25,217 nucleotides of DNA from a virus: IMG/VR virus record IMGVR_UViG_3300031227_005786, positions 1-25,217 of that record; one strand, 5' to 3'. The notes beneath the pieces were generated by a model, which was not told where the DNA came from, made no database searches, and saw nothing but the letters and a program-made list of their open reading frames with translations. The position numbers and the translations under genes were made by a program. Shown in pieces: positions 7,093-13,344 of the stretch. Position 1 is the first letter of the stretch. Each line of letters begins with the position of its first letter.

Positions 7093-7107
7093 GATTTACT
7101 CCTTTGT

Positions 7108-8418
7108 TTACACGAATATTCCATAATCTGCTGGATTAATATGTTCGTTTTCTATCTCTAATATCTGCTCACTCCAGGCATACCTCAATGCATCGATCCA
7201 ATGGTTAAACTTGTCAATCGGGATATTCAATACATCTCCATCTTTATTTTTTGTCCATTGATATAATTGAAACTCATTTATTACATCCTGAAGTTCATAA
7301 TGAATAATAATCTTGTATTGTTTCAGCCAGTTAATACCATAATTTACTGAACCAGCCCCTTTTATTGATGGATAGATATTAATGCCATAATTAAGTCTTA
7401 AATCTTCTATATCTTTTGAGGAAGCACAATCTCCAATAATCTTTTCCTCACTACTCATTCCTTTAGCAGTCAATGGCAATGTTTCTCTGATGTTCTCTGC
7501 AATGACAGTGTTTACCATACCAAGTCCACCAAATGCATGAGTAATATATATTATATTGTCACGTTTTGCAGACCTTATCCCAGCAGTAGGGTCATTTGAA
7601 AATCCAAAGTCAAGTCCATTCTTATAATTATCGAATTGACCAAGTATATCACTTAAATCCTCTTTAATCCAGTTTGTAAATACAAGTTCACCAAGCACAC
7701 CCCAGTTACCAAGCACATAAACTTCGTATGAATATCTATCTTCTTCATTCTCTTTTAATGCTTCAAGTCTATTTACGTCCTGTTGTGTTAAATAATTATT
7801 ATCTTTATATGTCGTTTTTAATATTAATTTCTTATCATCTTTGTAAAGTTTATCATCATCATCAAAACACCCTTTGAAAAATTCTTTGTATATCCAACTT
7901 GTTTTAAACATGGGATTAAAGCTAAATATTTCTCTTTTTATTTTCCCTTTTCCGTCATCACCTCTCGTTCGTCTTCCAAGCTCGATATAATCTTCACGCT
8001 TGCACTCAGTTGCTTCTTCATACCATAAATCAGTCACATTTCCAACATCAGCAGTGATTGATTTTATTTTCTGGACATCATCAAGCCCCTTAAACATTGC
8101 CTGATAGCCATTTAGTTTGCATGTGATCTTAAAATCTGTTTCATTTATCTTAAAATGTTTTATTAATCCCCATTTTATAATACATTTTTTTACTTCTTTA
8201 AATACCGAGTCTCGAATTGATACTCCAACATTACGTAATACAAGATAGTTTCTTCCCCCTTGTATTAAATCCCATACAAGTCTTTGAGCAAGAAAATATG
8301 ACTTACCTGAACTTGATCCACCAAAAAATATCTGTATTGGTGTTTCATTAAATAAAAATTCATCATATACTGGATTGATTTCTCCTTTTCTATTGAATTC
8401 AAATCTATATGTTGTCAT
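7108..8418 (-). CDS. terL: Terminase large subunit, PBSX/Terminase_3 type (436 aa)
   Basis: ATP-driven DNA-packaging motor and nuclease. The ATPase domain has Walker A GGSSSGKS at about 33-40 and Walker B VTDLWYEEATE near 130-140 with the catalytic Glu after Tyr-Glu. FSFNPMFKTSWIYKEFF near 190 is the coupling motif of the Terminase_3 family. The nuclease domain shows its acidic residues in GLDFGFSNDPTAG near 268, IIGDCASSKD near 330 and the terminal HWIDALRYAW. The start (8416-8418) overlaps the small subunit stop by ATGA. The length is normal for the family and nothing is missing. Confidence 0.96.
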   Translation of the reverse strand: MTTYRFEFNRKGEINPVYDEFLFNETPIQIFFGGSSSGKSYFLAQRLVWDLIQGGRNYLVLRNVGVSIRDSVFKEVKKCIIKWGLIKHFKINETDFKITCKLNGYQAMFKGLDDVQKIKSITADVGNVTDLWYEEATECKREDYIELGRRTRGDDGKGKIKREIFSFNPMFKTSWIYKEFFKGCFDDDDKLYKDDKKLILKTTYKDNNYLTQQDVNRLEALKENEEDRYSYEVYVLGNWGVLGELVFTNWIKEDLSDILGQFDNYKNGLDFGFSNDPTAGIRSAKRDNIIYITHAFGGLGMVNTVIAENIRETLPLTAKGMSSEEKIIGDCASSKDIEDLRLNYGINIYPSIKGAGSVNYGINWLKQYKIIIHYELQDVINEFQLYQWTKNKDGDVLNIPIDKFNHWIDALRYAWSEQILEIENEHINPADYGIFV

Positions 8419-8933
8419 TCTTCTTTTTTCTCATCAGGATAACCTATCTTAATAATAACTTCTTGTGGAGTGTATTCTTCATAAAGTTTTTTCATCTTAC
8501 CAAGTTCAGCTAATGCTTTTGATTTTCCTTCAACTTTTATTTCATCAATAGTGTCATATTCTTCACCATCTTTTTTCCTGATCGTTTTTGTTGAACTGAT
8601 CGCATAGGCAATATCTCTCGGTAATTCCGATATTGGAATTAGGTTTGAGTTTTCATCATACAAATCTTTCATGTTAAAATCTGATATTGTTTTGTTTTTA
8701 TTCATCACATCAAAAACATCTTGCATAAATAGTTCTTCAAATTTAGCTCTGCGTTTTTCTATGTATTTTATTATTTCAGGTTTACTCAGGTTTTCTTGAC
8801 CAATAGAATAAGCAGTTTTTTTTGAATACCCGGCACGTTTTGCGGCATCGGTTGCATTACCCATTGAAGAGGTTAAATAGAGATCACAGAATCGTTTCAT
8901 TTTCGGAGTCATGTTTTTTTTCTTCTTTGCCAT
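8415..8933 (-). CDS. terS: Terminase small subunit (Terminase_2 type, 172 aa)
   Basis: Residues 8-60 (MTPKMKRFCDLYLTSSMGNATDAAKRAGYS then IGQENLSKPEI) show the helix-turn-helix start of Terminase_2 proteins: the FCDLYL helix, the N-A-T-x-A-A-x-x-A-G-Y-S helix and a conserved N-L-x-K-P-x-I. The C-terminal half is charged and probably oligomerises and contacts TerL. TerS recognises the packaging site on concatemeric DNA. The ATG at 8931-8933 has AGAGGAG upstream and a stable leader hairpin 20 bases further up. Directly beyond lies the GTTACA repeat array, a natural candidate for its binding site. Confidence 0.93.
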   Translation of the reverse strand: MAKKKKNMTPKMKRFCDLYLTSSMGNATDAAKRAGYSKKTAYSIGQENLSKPEIIKYIEKRRAKFEELFMQDVFDVMNKNKTISDFNMKDLYDENSNLIPISELPRDIAYAISSTKTIRKKDGEEYDTIDEIKVEGKSKALAELGKMKKLYEEYTPQEVIIKIGYPDEKKEE

Positions 8934-8952
8934 TTGCTCCTCTAATTATTTA

Positions 8953-8983
8953 TGGAGTCCCAGTGTCAGCATCTGAGACTCCA
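8953..8983 (-). promoter_or_regulatory. Hairpin in the terS leader
   Basis: Minus-strand RNA can form UGGAGUCUCAG paired with CUGGGACUCCA, 11 pairs with one U-G wobble round a 9-base loop. It ends 16-17 bases before the AGAGGAG site of terS and has no U run, so it looks like a leader or translational-control structure, or a processing stem, rather than a terminator. The wobble is a mismatch on the other strand, which favours minus-strand RNA. Confidence 0.5.
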
Positions 8984-9117
8984 GAAGAACTGAATGAAGA
9001 AAATATGAAACAAGGAGATTTGCTCCATACATAAAATAATAACATAATATTCTGTAAAATACAAGTATTTTTAGTGTAACAAGTTTAATACTATGTTTAT
9101 TATAAAGTTATAGTCAT

Positions 9118-9146
9118 TCTGTTACAAGATGTTACAGAATGTTACA
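9118..9146 (+). repeat. Left arm of long inverted repeat (three GTTACA units)
   Basis: Starts TCTGTTACA, followed by ATGTTACA and AATGTTACA in a 10-bp step. The reverse complement of the arm at 9375-9403 matches it at all but two adjacent bases (AG here, GA there). The two arms face each other across about 230 bp of TA-rich DNA. Confidence 0.8.
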
Positions 9147-9374
9147 CTTTTTTTCTTCTATAAGTATGTTAATATAATAAAAGTTACAAGAATTATTTTT
9201 AAATGTGTAACAATGTAACAGAAAAAACAACACATATATATACATGAGGAATGATAGAAATAAATATACAGAGTTACTCACATAGGAGTGTATAAATACA
9301 CAGATTCTGTTACATATATATATATTATTCTTAGTAAATATATATATATAATAGAGATAAGTACCTATTTTATT

Positions 9375-9403
9375 TGTAACATTCTGTAACATTCTGTAAC
9401 AGA
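9375..9403 (-). repeat. Right arm of long inverted repeat (three TGTAAC units)
   Basis: Plus strand reads TGTAACATTC twice in tandem and then TGTAACAGA. It is the inverted partner of 9118-9146 with two mismatches. A further tandem pair, TGTAACAAGT then TGTAACATTT, follows at 9437-9456 and runs into the stop of the next gene. Confidence 0.8.
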
Positions 9404-9454
9404 CCTCTGTAAGTTATTGTTTTTATTAAACTGATTTGTAACAAGTTGTAACAT

Positions 9455-9901
9455 TTAGAGCAGTATATCGGTGATTTTGGCTATTTTTGCCTTGTTTTTT
9501 TTATTTTCATTGAGTAGTTTTGTAACAATATTTTTTATATTTTCATCAATATTATTACTTTTTATTACATGAAAAATGCATTTTGGTTCTAAGAATGTTA
9601 CAGAAATGACCCGATCAAGTGGTGTCTTTTGCTTACAAATAAAGTTATCTCTAAACCCTTTTGGTCGTGAATAGTACTCACATTCCTGACAAACCTCGAA
9701 GAAATTCTGCTGTTTTAAAGTATCAAGATATTTAATATCCTGCATAATAAGACAGTGCCCAGAATCCTCAATTACCGGCTCGAAACATTCACAAGACAAT
9801 GTGAGTATCTGATTCCCAATGAAATTATAATCCTTTTTCCTACAAAAATTTATAGCCTCACCATGAACTCTGAATCGACAATTCTTACAGATTCTTTTCA
9901 T
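9455..9901 (-). CDS. Cysteine-rich protein with two repeated zinc-type modules (148 aa)
   Basis: Two modules share one pattern: ICKNCRF ... NFCRKK ... CECFEP at residues 4-41, and VCQECEYYS ... FICKQK ... KCIFHV at about 70-112. Each has C-x2-C, a third cysteine in an [NF]-x-C-[RK]-x-K context and a fourth in C-x-F/C-I-F. This looks like an internal duplication of a small zinc fold. The C-terminus is lysine/asparagine rich. The ATG (9899-9901) overlaps the upstream stop (ATGA) and follows AAGGAGTCAAGAAA. Two copies of the GTTACA repeat lie inside its coding sequence. Nucleic-acid or protein binding is likely but the role is unknown. Confidence 0.7.
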   Translation of the reverse strand: MKRICKNCRFRVHGEAINFCRKKDYNFIGNQILTLSCECFEPVIEDSGHCLIMQDIKYLDTLKQQNFFEVCQECEYYSRPKGFRDNFICKQKTPLDRVISVTFLEPKCIFHVIKSNNIDENIKNIVTKLLNENKKNKAKIAKITDILL

Positions 9902-10203
9902 TTTCTTGACTCCTTCCCAAAGAACTCCAGCATACTGTCAGATTCTGTGAATTTACCCAATATACGGCTTTTAAGGACATTATACTGTGTTTGCATATCA
10001 ACAGCCAACTGCATGAGTTTCATTGCCCTGACAGGAAGCAGAGTGTCTCCTGCGAAGTGTTTGAAGCATATCGGTTCTGTGATCGGGCTGCCATTAAACT
10101 CCTGCTTAAATAATGGATTCCCACAACAGGCAGCACAAAACCACTGACATTGCTCACAAATTGCATAGTAATCAATGCCTGATGGACTACATTTCTTTTT
10201 CAT
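9898..10203 (-). CDS. Small cysteine-rich protein (101 aa)
   Basis: A cluster of cysteines, CEQCQWFCAACC near residues 17-28 preceded by MKKKC, followed by PICFKHFAGDTLLPV, suggests one or two zinc sites. The C-terminal half is helical (RAMKLMQLAVDMQTQYNVLKSRI). The ATG at 10201-10203 has GGGAG four bases upstream and overlaps the end of the gene before it, so it is preferred to an in-frame ATG at 10239. It couples into the next gene by ATGA. Function is not recognised. Confidence 0.62.
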   Translation of the reverse strand: MKKKCSPSGIDYYAICEQCQWFCAACCGNPLFKQEFNGSPITEPICFKHFAGDTLLPVRAMKLMQLAVDMQTQYNVLKSRILGKFTESDSMLEFFGKESRK

Positions 10204-10342
10204 TTTTCTCCCATTCTTCCAACAGTTTATTAACTTCATCCATCTGTTCTTTAGCTTCTTTGGCTGACGTTAGAGCCTTGTTTATTACTTTAATAAATCT
10301 CCCATATATTTCAGTGAGAGTTGGATTAGGATTTTTTACCAT
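10187..10342 (-). CDS. Small helical protein (51 aa)
   Basis: Translated from ATG at 10340-10342, it reads MVKNPNPTLTEIYGRFIKV and then a long charged helix (SAKEAKEQMDEVNKLLEEWEKN) with heptad spacing, probably a short coiled coil. It overlaps the ends of both neighbours (start inside the gene upstream, stop inside the start region of the cysteine-rich gene), which is the packing typical of this operon. No family is recognised. Confidence 0.55.
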   Translation of the reverse strand: MVKNPNPTLTEIYGRFIKVINKALTSAKEAKEQMDEVNKLLEEWEKNEKEM

Positions 10343-10484
10343 TAGTCTTCCCAGCATTCTTGACTTTTTCTTCCAGAACAGCGACTTTTTTCTGCAGTTC
10401 AGCTATTTTAGATGCATCTGTTTTTTCAATAACTGTTATATGCTCATGCTTTCTTTCGAGTTGAATACCATCATTTTCATCCAT
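10326..10484 (-). CDS. Small coiled-coil protein (52 aa)
   Basis: The ATG at 10482-10484 follows GATTGGAGAAACAA, a good ribosome site. The product begins MDENDGIQLERKHEHI and contains a heptad stretch, KIAELQKKVAVLEEKV, that predicts a two-stranded coiled coil, then a basic tail (GKTNGKKS). Its stop overlaps the start of the 51-aa helical gene by 17 bases. Two successive short coiled-coil genes may make partners. Function is unknown. Confidence 0.6.
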   Translation of the reverse strand: MDENDGIQLERKHEHITVIEKTDASKIAELQKKVAVLEEKVKNAGKTNGKKS

Positions 10485-10508
10485 TTGTTTCTCCAATCTT
10501 TTTTTAAA

Positions 10509-10715
10509 TTATTTGCGCTCTAATTCTTTAATTCTTACTCTTACATCAGCCAACAGTTCAATGAGTTTTCTTATCGCAATTTGTTCAGCAGTAAATTTTG
10601 TAAGTTTAACTATCTTTGGTTGTGAATCTTGAAGTCTTCGAGCATCATCTATTGCCAACCCAATAAACTGCTGTTCTATTTTTTTCATTTCCATAAGTTC
10701 ATGATAATCTGACAT
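10509..10715 (-). CDS. Small helical protein (68 aa)
   Basis: A helical, charged product (MSDYHELMEMKKIEQQFIGL ... LIELLADVRVRIKELERK) with a C-terminal heptad pattern. GGGAG lies directly before the ATG (10713-10715) and a second GGAG lies 11 bases away, a slightly odd spacing. It is followed by the two other short helical genes. No family is recognised. Confidence 0.6.
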   Translation of the reverse strand: MSDYHELMEMKKIEQQFIGLAIDDARRLQDSQPKIVKLTKFTAEQIAIRKLIELLADVRVRIKELERK

Positions 10716-10841
10716 CTCCCTATTTTCTCCAATCTTTTTTTAAAGCTGGAACTCAGCCCACCCATGAACCAAATCCCAGCACAATACTAAGTAAAAATTT
10801 CACGAACACAACATGGGATTTTTAGTCCCATTCATGAGTTA
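10716..10841. other. Gap of 126 bp with a small hairpin
   Basis: The only visible structure is the perfect 6-bp hairpin ATGGGA/TCCCAT at 10813-10831. It has a 7-base loop and no U run on either strand. A 16-codon frame starting GTG (VKFLLSIVLGFGSWVG) has no ribosome site and may be the remains of a gene. I see no promoter. Confidence 0.4.
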
Positions 10842-11006
10842 TCACCCCCTTACAGTTAGTGGTCTATATTTCTCTGCACATTCATTGCAAACGATTTTAT
10901 GAATTGGTGTATGTGGATTATATTTATTAGATTGTAAATACTTATGTCGGATAAGTGTTCGTTCTTCAAGCTCCATTTCTTTGTGGCAATCATCACATAA
11001 TTTCAT
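10842..11006 (-). CDS. Small zinc-ribbon protein (54 aa)
   Basis: MKLCDDCHKEMELEERTL and, 30 residues on, KIVCNECAEKYRPL give two C-x2-C knuckles with an intervening basic helix, the layout of small HNH-like or zinc-ribbon proteins. There is no HNH catalytic pattern. The ATG at 11004-11006 has AAGGAG six bases upstream and lies 14 bases inside the lipoprotein gene, so it was preferred to the in-frame ATG at 11039. DNA or protein binding is inference. Confidence 0.65.
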   Translation of the reverse strand: MKLCDDCHKEMELEERTLIRHKYLQSNKYNPHTPIHKIVCNECAEKYRPLTVRG

Positions 11007-11394
11007 TGGACTGCTCCTTATAAAAAACTCTGCCTTCATATAGCAAAGAATCAGATACTACTGTGAATTTCTTCCCTGTTTTGTAAAAATCATCACCTTG
11101 TTTCAGATATCCCACTTGCTCTTCTTCATCATATGTATATCTGTAAAGAGGAATATGACCCAGAAAATCGGAATCTTTATATAACAGATATCCAACCATT
11201 GCTGTCCCATCAGCAAAGAAGATCAAACCTACTTTCTTATCACCTGTAACATTTGGATCAATCCATGTCCCAGTGATAGATGGAATTATTAATTCACATG
11301 GCTCACCTTGAATTCCCTTTAAGCCTTCCGGTCCAATCGGTCCTTCACAAGCAAATATAAACAAAACAGATAAACAAAGCATAAACATTTTCAT
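10993..11394 (-). CDS. Lipoprotein with short collagen-like stretch (about 133 aa)
   Basis: MKMFMLCLSVLFIFAC is a signal peptide with a lipobox ending in Cys16, expected to be cleaved and lipidated. It is followed at once by GPI-GPE-GLK-GIQ-GEP, five Gly-x-x collagen-type triplets, and then by a roughly 95-residue beta-rich domain (TGTWIDPNVTGDKKVGLIFF, SDSLLYEGRVFY) that resembles small lipocalin-like or Hsp-type barrels only loosely. The ATG at 11392-11394 follows AAAAAGGAG and overlaps the upstream stop (ATGA). Surface lipoproteins in phages often block superinfection or alter the host envelope, and that role is inferred here. The collagen-like linker supports an exposed protein in a Gram-negative type envelope. 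Confidence 0.75.
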   Translation of the reverse strand: MKMFMLCLSVLFIFACEGPIGPEGLKGIQGEPCELIIPSITGTWIDPNVTGDKKVGLIFFADGTAMVGYLLYKDSDFLGHIPLYRYTYDEEEQVGYLKQGDDFYKTGKKFTVVSDSLLYEGRVFYKEQSNEIM

Positions 11395-11558
11395 TTGATT
11401 CTCCTTTTTAAGTGTGGATGATTTATACACCTGAATGACAATGTTTTTGATTTTACTATATTACAATTGTGAAATGTGCATTCATAAAAATTCATAAGTT
11501 CTCTGGAATATGGACAATTTCCACATGTTGCTGTGTATATTTTAATGACTGTAATCAT
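11391..11558 (-). CDS. Small cysteine-rich protein (55 aa)
   Basis: Translated from ATG at 11556-11558, it reads MITVIKIYTATCGNCPYSREL and continues with cysteines in YECTFHNCN and FRCINHPHLKRR. It has five cysteines and two or three histidines, so a zinc site is likely, and the C-P-Y-S context resembles the 79-aa protein at 4492-4731. Start and stop both overlap their neighbours as ATGA, which is the main reason to believe in so short a gene. Function is unknown. Confidence 0.62.
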   Translation of the reverse strand: MITVIKIYTATCGNCPYSRELMNFYECTFHNCNIVKSKTLSFRCINHPHLKRRIK

Positions 11559-11830
11559 TTAATCCCAGCTTCGAGTTCATTTGTGGTCATGTTTTTGCAA
11601 TAGGCAATTTCAACCTCTCGGCGATGTGTTCTTTGTTGTGATGCTTCAAACATCTTGTTAAACTTCTCATCACGCTTTTTCTCCCTTTCTTTTATAGCTA
11701 CTGGGTCGTGTCGCTTGCAATACCATTTACCGTCACGGACATATTTGGCGGTAACGCCACATTTATGACAACCTTGCGCCCAACCATCACTAACATTAGC
11801 TTCACACTTATGTTTTACTTTCTTATTCAT
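11555..11830 (-). CDS. Small zinc-binding protein (91 aa)
   Basis: MNKKVKHKCEANVSDGWAQG is followed by CHKCGVTAKYVRDGKWYCKRHDP: cysteines at C, CxxC and C-x-x-H, consistent with one zinc finger. A long basic helix (KEREKKRDEKFNKMFEASQQ) and a CKNMTTNELE tail follow. The start at 11828-11830 has GGAGG five bases upstream; an adjacent upstream ATG (11831-11833) is too close to that site. The first codons overlap the gene before it. Function is not recognised. Confidence 0.7.
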   Translation of the reverse strand: MNKKVKHKCEANVSDGWAQGCHKCGVTAKYVRDGKWYCKRHDPVAIKEREKKRDEKFNKMFEASQQRTHRREVEIAYCKNMTTNELEAGIK

Positions 11831-12236
11831 CATCCCCTCCTGCGTTATCGGTGTCTGGGTTATATACGGTATCGCAATCAAGACAGTCTCTATGACCAAA
11901 CTTTTGAAACTGTTTAGTTCTTGTTGGTACGGTATATGTGCTTCCACAATTTGGACACACATCTGGCTCACATATCGTCTGCCTATCACCGCTCTCGGGG
12001 TCAGCATTCCCCTCCTTGAATGCCTTGAACTTGGCGAGTACTTGGTCAATGAATCGGCAATCAACAAGCTCGCTATCGTTAAAGTGTTGCATCACATCGT
12101 ATGAGCAGTATAGTTCGTGCGCTTTTTCCAACGCATCGACAAGCTCTTTGATGAGTGCGTTCTGCTTCTTAACTATTTTGTTTGTCTCGAATAGCACGGT
12201 TTCTGTCGGCGGTCCAATCGTTATTTTCTCACTCAT
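11823..12236 (-). CDS. Protein with C-terminal zinc ribbon (137 aa)
   Basis: The N-terminus is helical (TNKIVKKQNALIKELVDALEKA, coiled-coil-like), and residues about 93-122 hold CPNCGSTYTVP ... HRDCLDCDTVYNPD, a classical zinc ribbon with two C-x2-C knuckles. It ends in an acidic tail. The first seven residues, MSEKITI, and their 20-bp coding sequence are identical to the next gene upstream. The start overlaps the upstream TGA (ATGA). Zinc ribbons of this form occur in transcription- and replication-linked proteins, but the role here is unknown. Confidence 0.72.
   Translation of the reverse strand: MSEKITIGPPTETVLFETNKIVKKQNALIKELVDALEKAHELYCSYDVMQHFNDSELVDCRFIDQVLAKFKAFKEGNADPESGDRQTICEPDVCPNCGSTYTVPTRTKQFQKFGHRDCLDCDTVYNPDTDNAGGDDE
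12217..12236 (-). repeat. 20-bp direct repeat, copy 1, at a start codon
   Basis: Encodes the first seven residues (MSEKITI, ATGAGTGAGAAAATAACGAT on the minus strand) of the 137-aa gene. It is identical over 20 bases to 12501-12520 at the start of the 95-aa gene. Confidence 0.85.
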
Positions 12237-12520
12237 TGCAACCCACCTTCCTGCGTTTCTCCCGTAATATATACCTTTTCTTTATAAGATGACAGTGCGC
12301 TTGATAAAAACATCATAAGCATTGCGTTTACTTTCCCCTCATCCTTAGAAAGATATGCCCTTTGAAATTCTATTCTTGTTGGCTTATCAGCTATAAACTC
12401 TTTTCCTCTACAACAAGAAAAATCAGGACAACACTCATCGGTATTAATATTATGCAGAGAATTTCCTTTTACCCATTCCGAAAGTTGCTCTTCTCTTGTT
12501 ATCGTTATTTTCTCACTCAT
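12233..12520 (-). CDS. Hypothetical protein with four clustered cysteines (95 aa)
   Basis: MSEKITITREEQLSEWVKG opens the protein. ECCPDFSCCRGKEFIADKPT near residues 28-47 has a C-C-x4-C-C cluster, and the C-terminal half is helical. The ATG at 12518-12520 follows AAAGGAGATGAT and overlaps the TGA of the gene upstream; a frame extending to 12559 lacks a better site. It shares the 20-bp start sequence with its downstream neighbour, pointing to duplication or recombination of the 5' end. Function is unknown. Confidence 0.65.
   Translation of the reverse strand: MSEKITITREEQLSEWVKGNSLHNINTDECCPDFSCCRGKEFIADKPTRIEFQRAYLSKDEGKVNAMLMMFLSSALSSYKEKVYITGETQEGGLQ
12501..12520 (-). repeat. 20-bp direct repeat, copy 2, at a start codon
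   Basis: Identical to 12217-12236. Similarity stops at both ends of the 20 bases. A shorter relative, MSEKTIQ, opens the VRR-NUC gene at 17006. Confidence 0.85.
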
Positions 12521-13155
12521 ATCATCTCCTTTGTCCAATTCCTCACCTCCACCATGCAATTAGCGTGGATTGTGAGCGGTAAGCCTTTGTATTCAGTGCT
12601 ACCATCCAACTCAATGTCGAAACTCCATCCATCAGGATAGTTACTGTCGTATGGGTAGCAGACATACCCCTTCCCATCAGCCGTCTTGCGTGGCTTGGTG
12701 TAGAGGGCGTTCCAGTATTCCCGAAATCTCCTGTGTTCATTATCCACTCTATCGTACACATCCAACAAATGAGAACGTTCGATGCCACTGCTCATTATCC
12801 TCTCCATAGGCGTCAACTCCTGCAACCGACATACCCGTGTCTGCACAGTGAGCTTGATGTCTGTTTTGGTCGGTACTGATTTAGTATATATCCGATAATC
12901 CGGAGTCCATGACCCACGAGTGCAAGAAACTAACTTTGGAGCATACAAAACATACTCACCCGATGGGTACTTGAGTGGATAATTTTCAGCTAACTCTCCA
13001 AAACAGTGAAAGTAAGCATAGCCTTGTTTGCCAAACCTGTAATCCCAATACTCATATCCCTCTGGCGGTTGCGGCTCCAACGGCTCAACAAAGCACCCTG
13101 AGTTGTTATCAGTGATCTGCTGTGCCAACCGTGTGTCTGCGTAGAATTTGTTCAT
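12517..13155 (-). CDS. ASCH-like phage protein (212 aa)
   Basis: The pattern resembles a common phage protein family with an ASCH/PUA-like barrel. An N-terminal segment is rich in aromatics and prolines (PEGYEYWDYRFGKQGYAYF), then come TDIKLTVQTRVCRLQELTPMERIMSSGIE, where family members usually read V-x-R-L-Q-[DE]-[IL]-[ST] before an acidic helix, and FREYWNALYTK before a tryptophan-bearing final strand (DGWSFDIELDG). ASCH proteins bind RNA or modified nucleosides in some cases. GGAG lies seven bases before the ATG (13153-13155). It is the second gene after promoter P2. The family call is moderate. Confidence 0.6.
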   Translation of the reverse strand: MNKFYADTRLAQQITDNNSGCFVEPLEPQPPEGYEYWDYRFGKQGYAYFHCFGELAENYPLKYPSGEYVLYAPKLVSCTRGSWTPDYRIYTKSVPTKTDIKLTVQTRVCRLQELTPMERIMSSGIERSHLLDVYDRVDNEHRRFREYWNALYTKPRKTADGKGYVCYPYDSNYPDGWSFDIELDGSTEYKGLPLTIHANCMVEVRNWTKEMI

Positions 13156-13313
13156 GGCTTATCTCCGTACATTCTATTTGTTATAACAGTGCATATAAAA
13201 ACTACGACGATAGCTACCCATCCAAGCCATTCGGGTTCATAGCTAAAAGCATATAAAAAGAATATGGCGTATAATATACAGGCAATATTTAATGTGTTTT
13301 GTTCTTCTCTCAT
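13152..13313 (-). CDS. Small two-segment membrane protein, first gene after P2 (53 aa)
   Basis: MREEQNTLNIACILYAIFFL begins the product. Hydrophobic segments at about 8-23 and 31-45 (LGWVAIVVVFICTVI) predict two membrane helices with a short WLGW turn and a charged tail (NRMYGDKP). AAGGGG precedes the ATG at 13311-13313 by seven bases; another in-frame ATG lies two codons upstream but is only one base from that site. The stop overlaps the ASCH-like start as ATGA. Size and topology would suit a class II holin or a small inner-membrane effector, which is inference only. Confidence 0.62.
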   Translation of the reverse strand: MREEQNTLNIACILYAIFFLYAFSYEPEWLGWVAIVVVFICTVITNRMYGDKP

Positions 13314-13344
13314 ATTCATTCCCCTTATATTTAATCTTACTTAT

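Larger units (their letters stand above)
8934..9454. other. Non-coding region of 521 bp between terS and the upstream small genes
   Basis: No convincing gene is present. An 86-codon open frame at 9132-9392 reads through repeats and TA runs and has no ribosome site. The region is extremely AT-rich, with alternating TA runs at 9312-9324 and 9338-9351, and carries most of the GTTACA/TGTAAC array, two large inverted triplets and the terS leader hairpin. A weak promoter reading on the minus strand, TTGTAT with 17 bases and TATTAT, lies at about 9030-9058. The region could hold the packaging site, a replication origin, or both. Confidence 0.7.
9075..9602. repeat. Iteron-like array of GTTACA / TGTAAC hexamers
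   Basis: About fifteen copies of GTTACA or its complement TGTAAC start at 9075, 9121, 9131, 9141, 9184, 9207, 9215, 9309, 9375, 9385, 9395, 9437, 9447, 9521 and 9597. Three groups keep an exact 10-bp step (9121/9131/9141, 9375/9385/9395, 9437/9447), so the copies lie on one face of the helix. The extended unit is TGTAACATTC. The last two copies lie inside the next gene. This arrangement fits a cooperative DNA-binding site such as a terminase packaging site, replication-initiator iterons or a repressor array. Confidence 0.85.

Noticed and set aside
9312-9351. CRISPR array
   Set aside because: The repeats are 6-10 bp and irregularly spaced, with no spacer-repeat pattern and no cas gene.
9132-9392. 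86-codon open frame on the minus strand in the repeat region
   Set aside because: It reads through TA runs and GTTACA repeats, has no ribosome site and an abnormal composition (Ile, Tyr, Phe runs).
9755-10523. Two plus-strand open frames over the small cysteine-rich genes
   Set aside because: Antisense to coupled minus-strand genes with good ribosome sites; no signals of their own.
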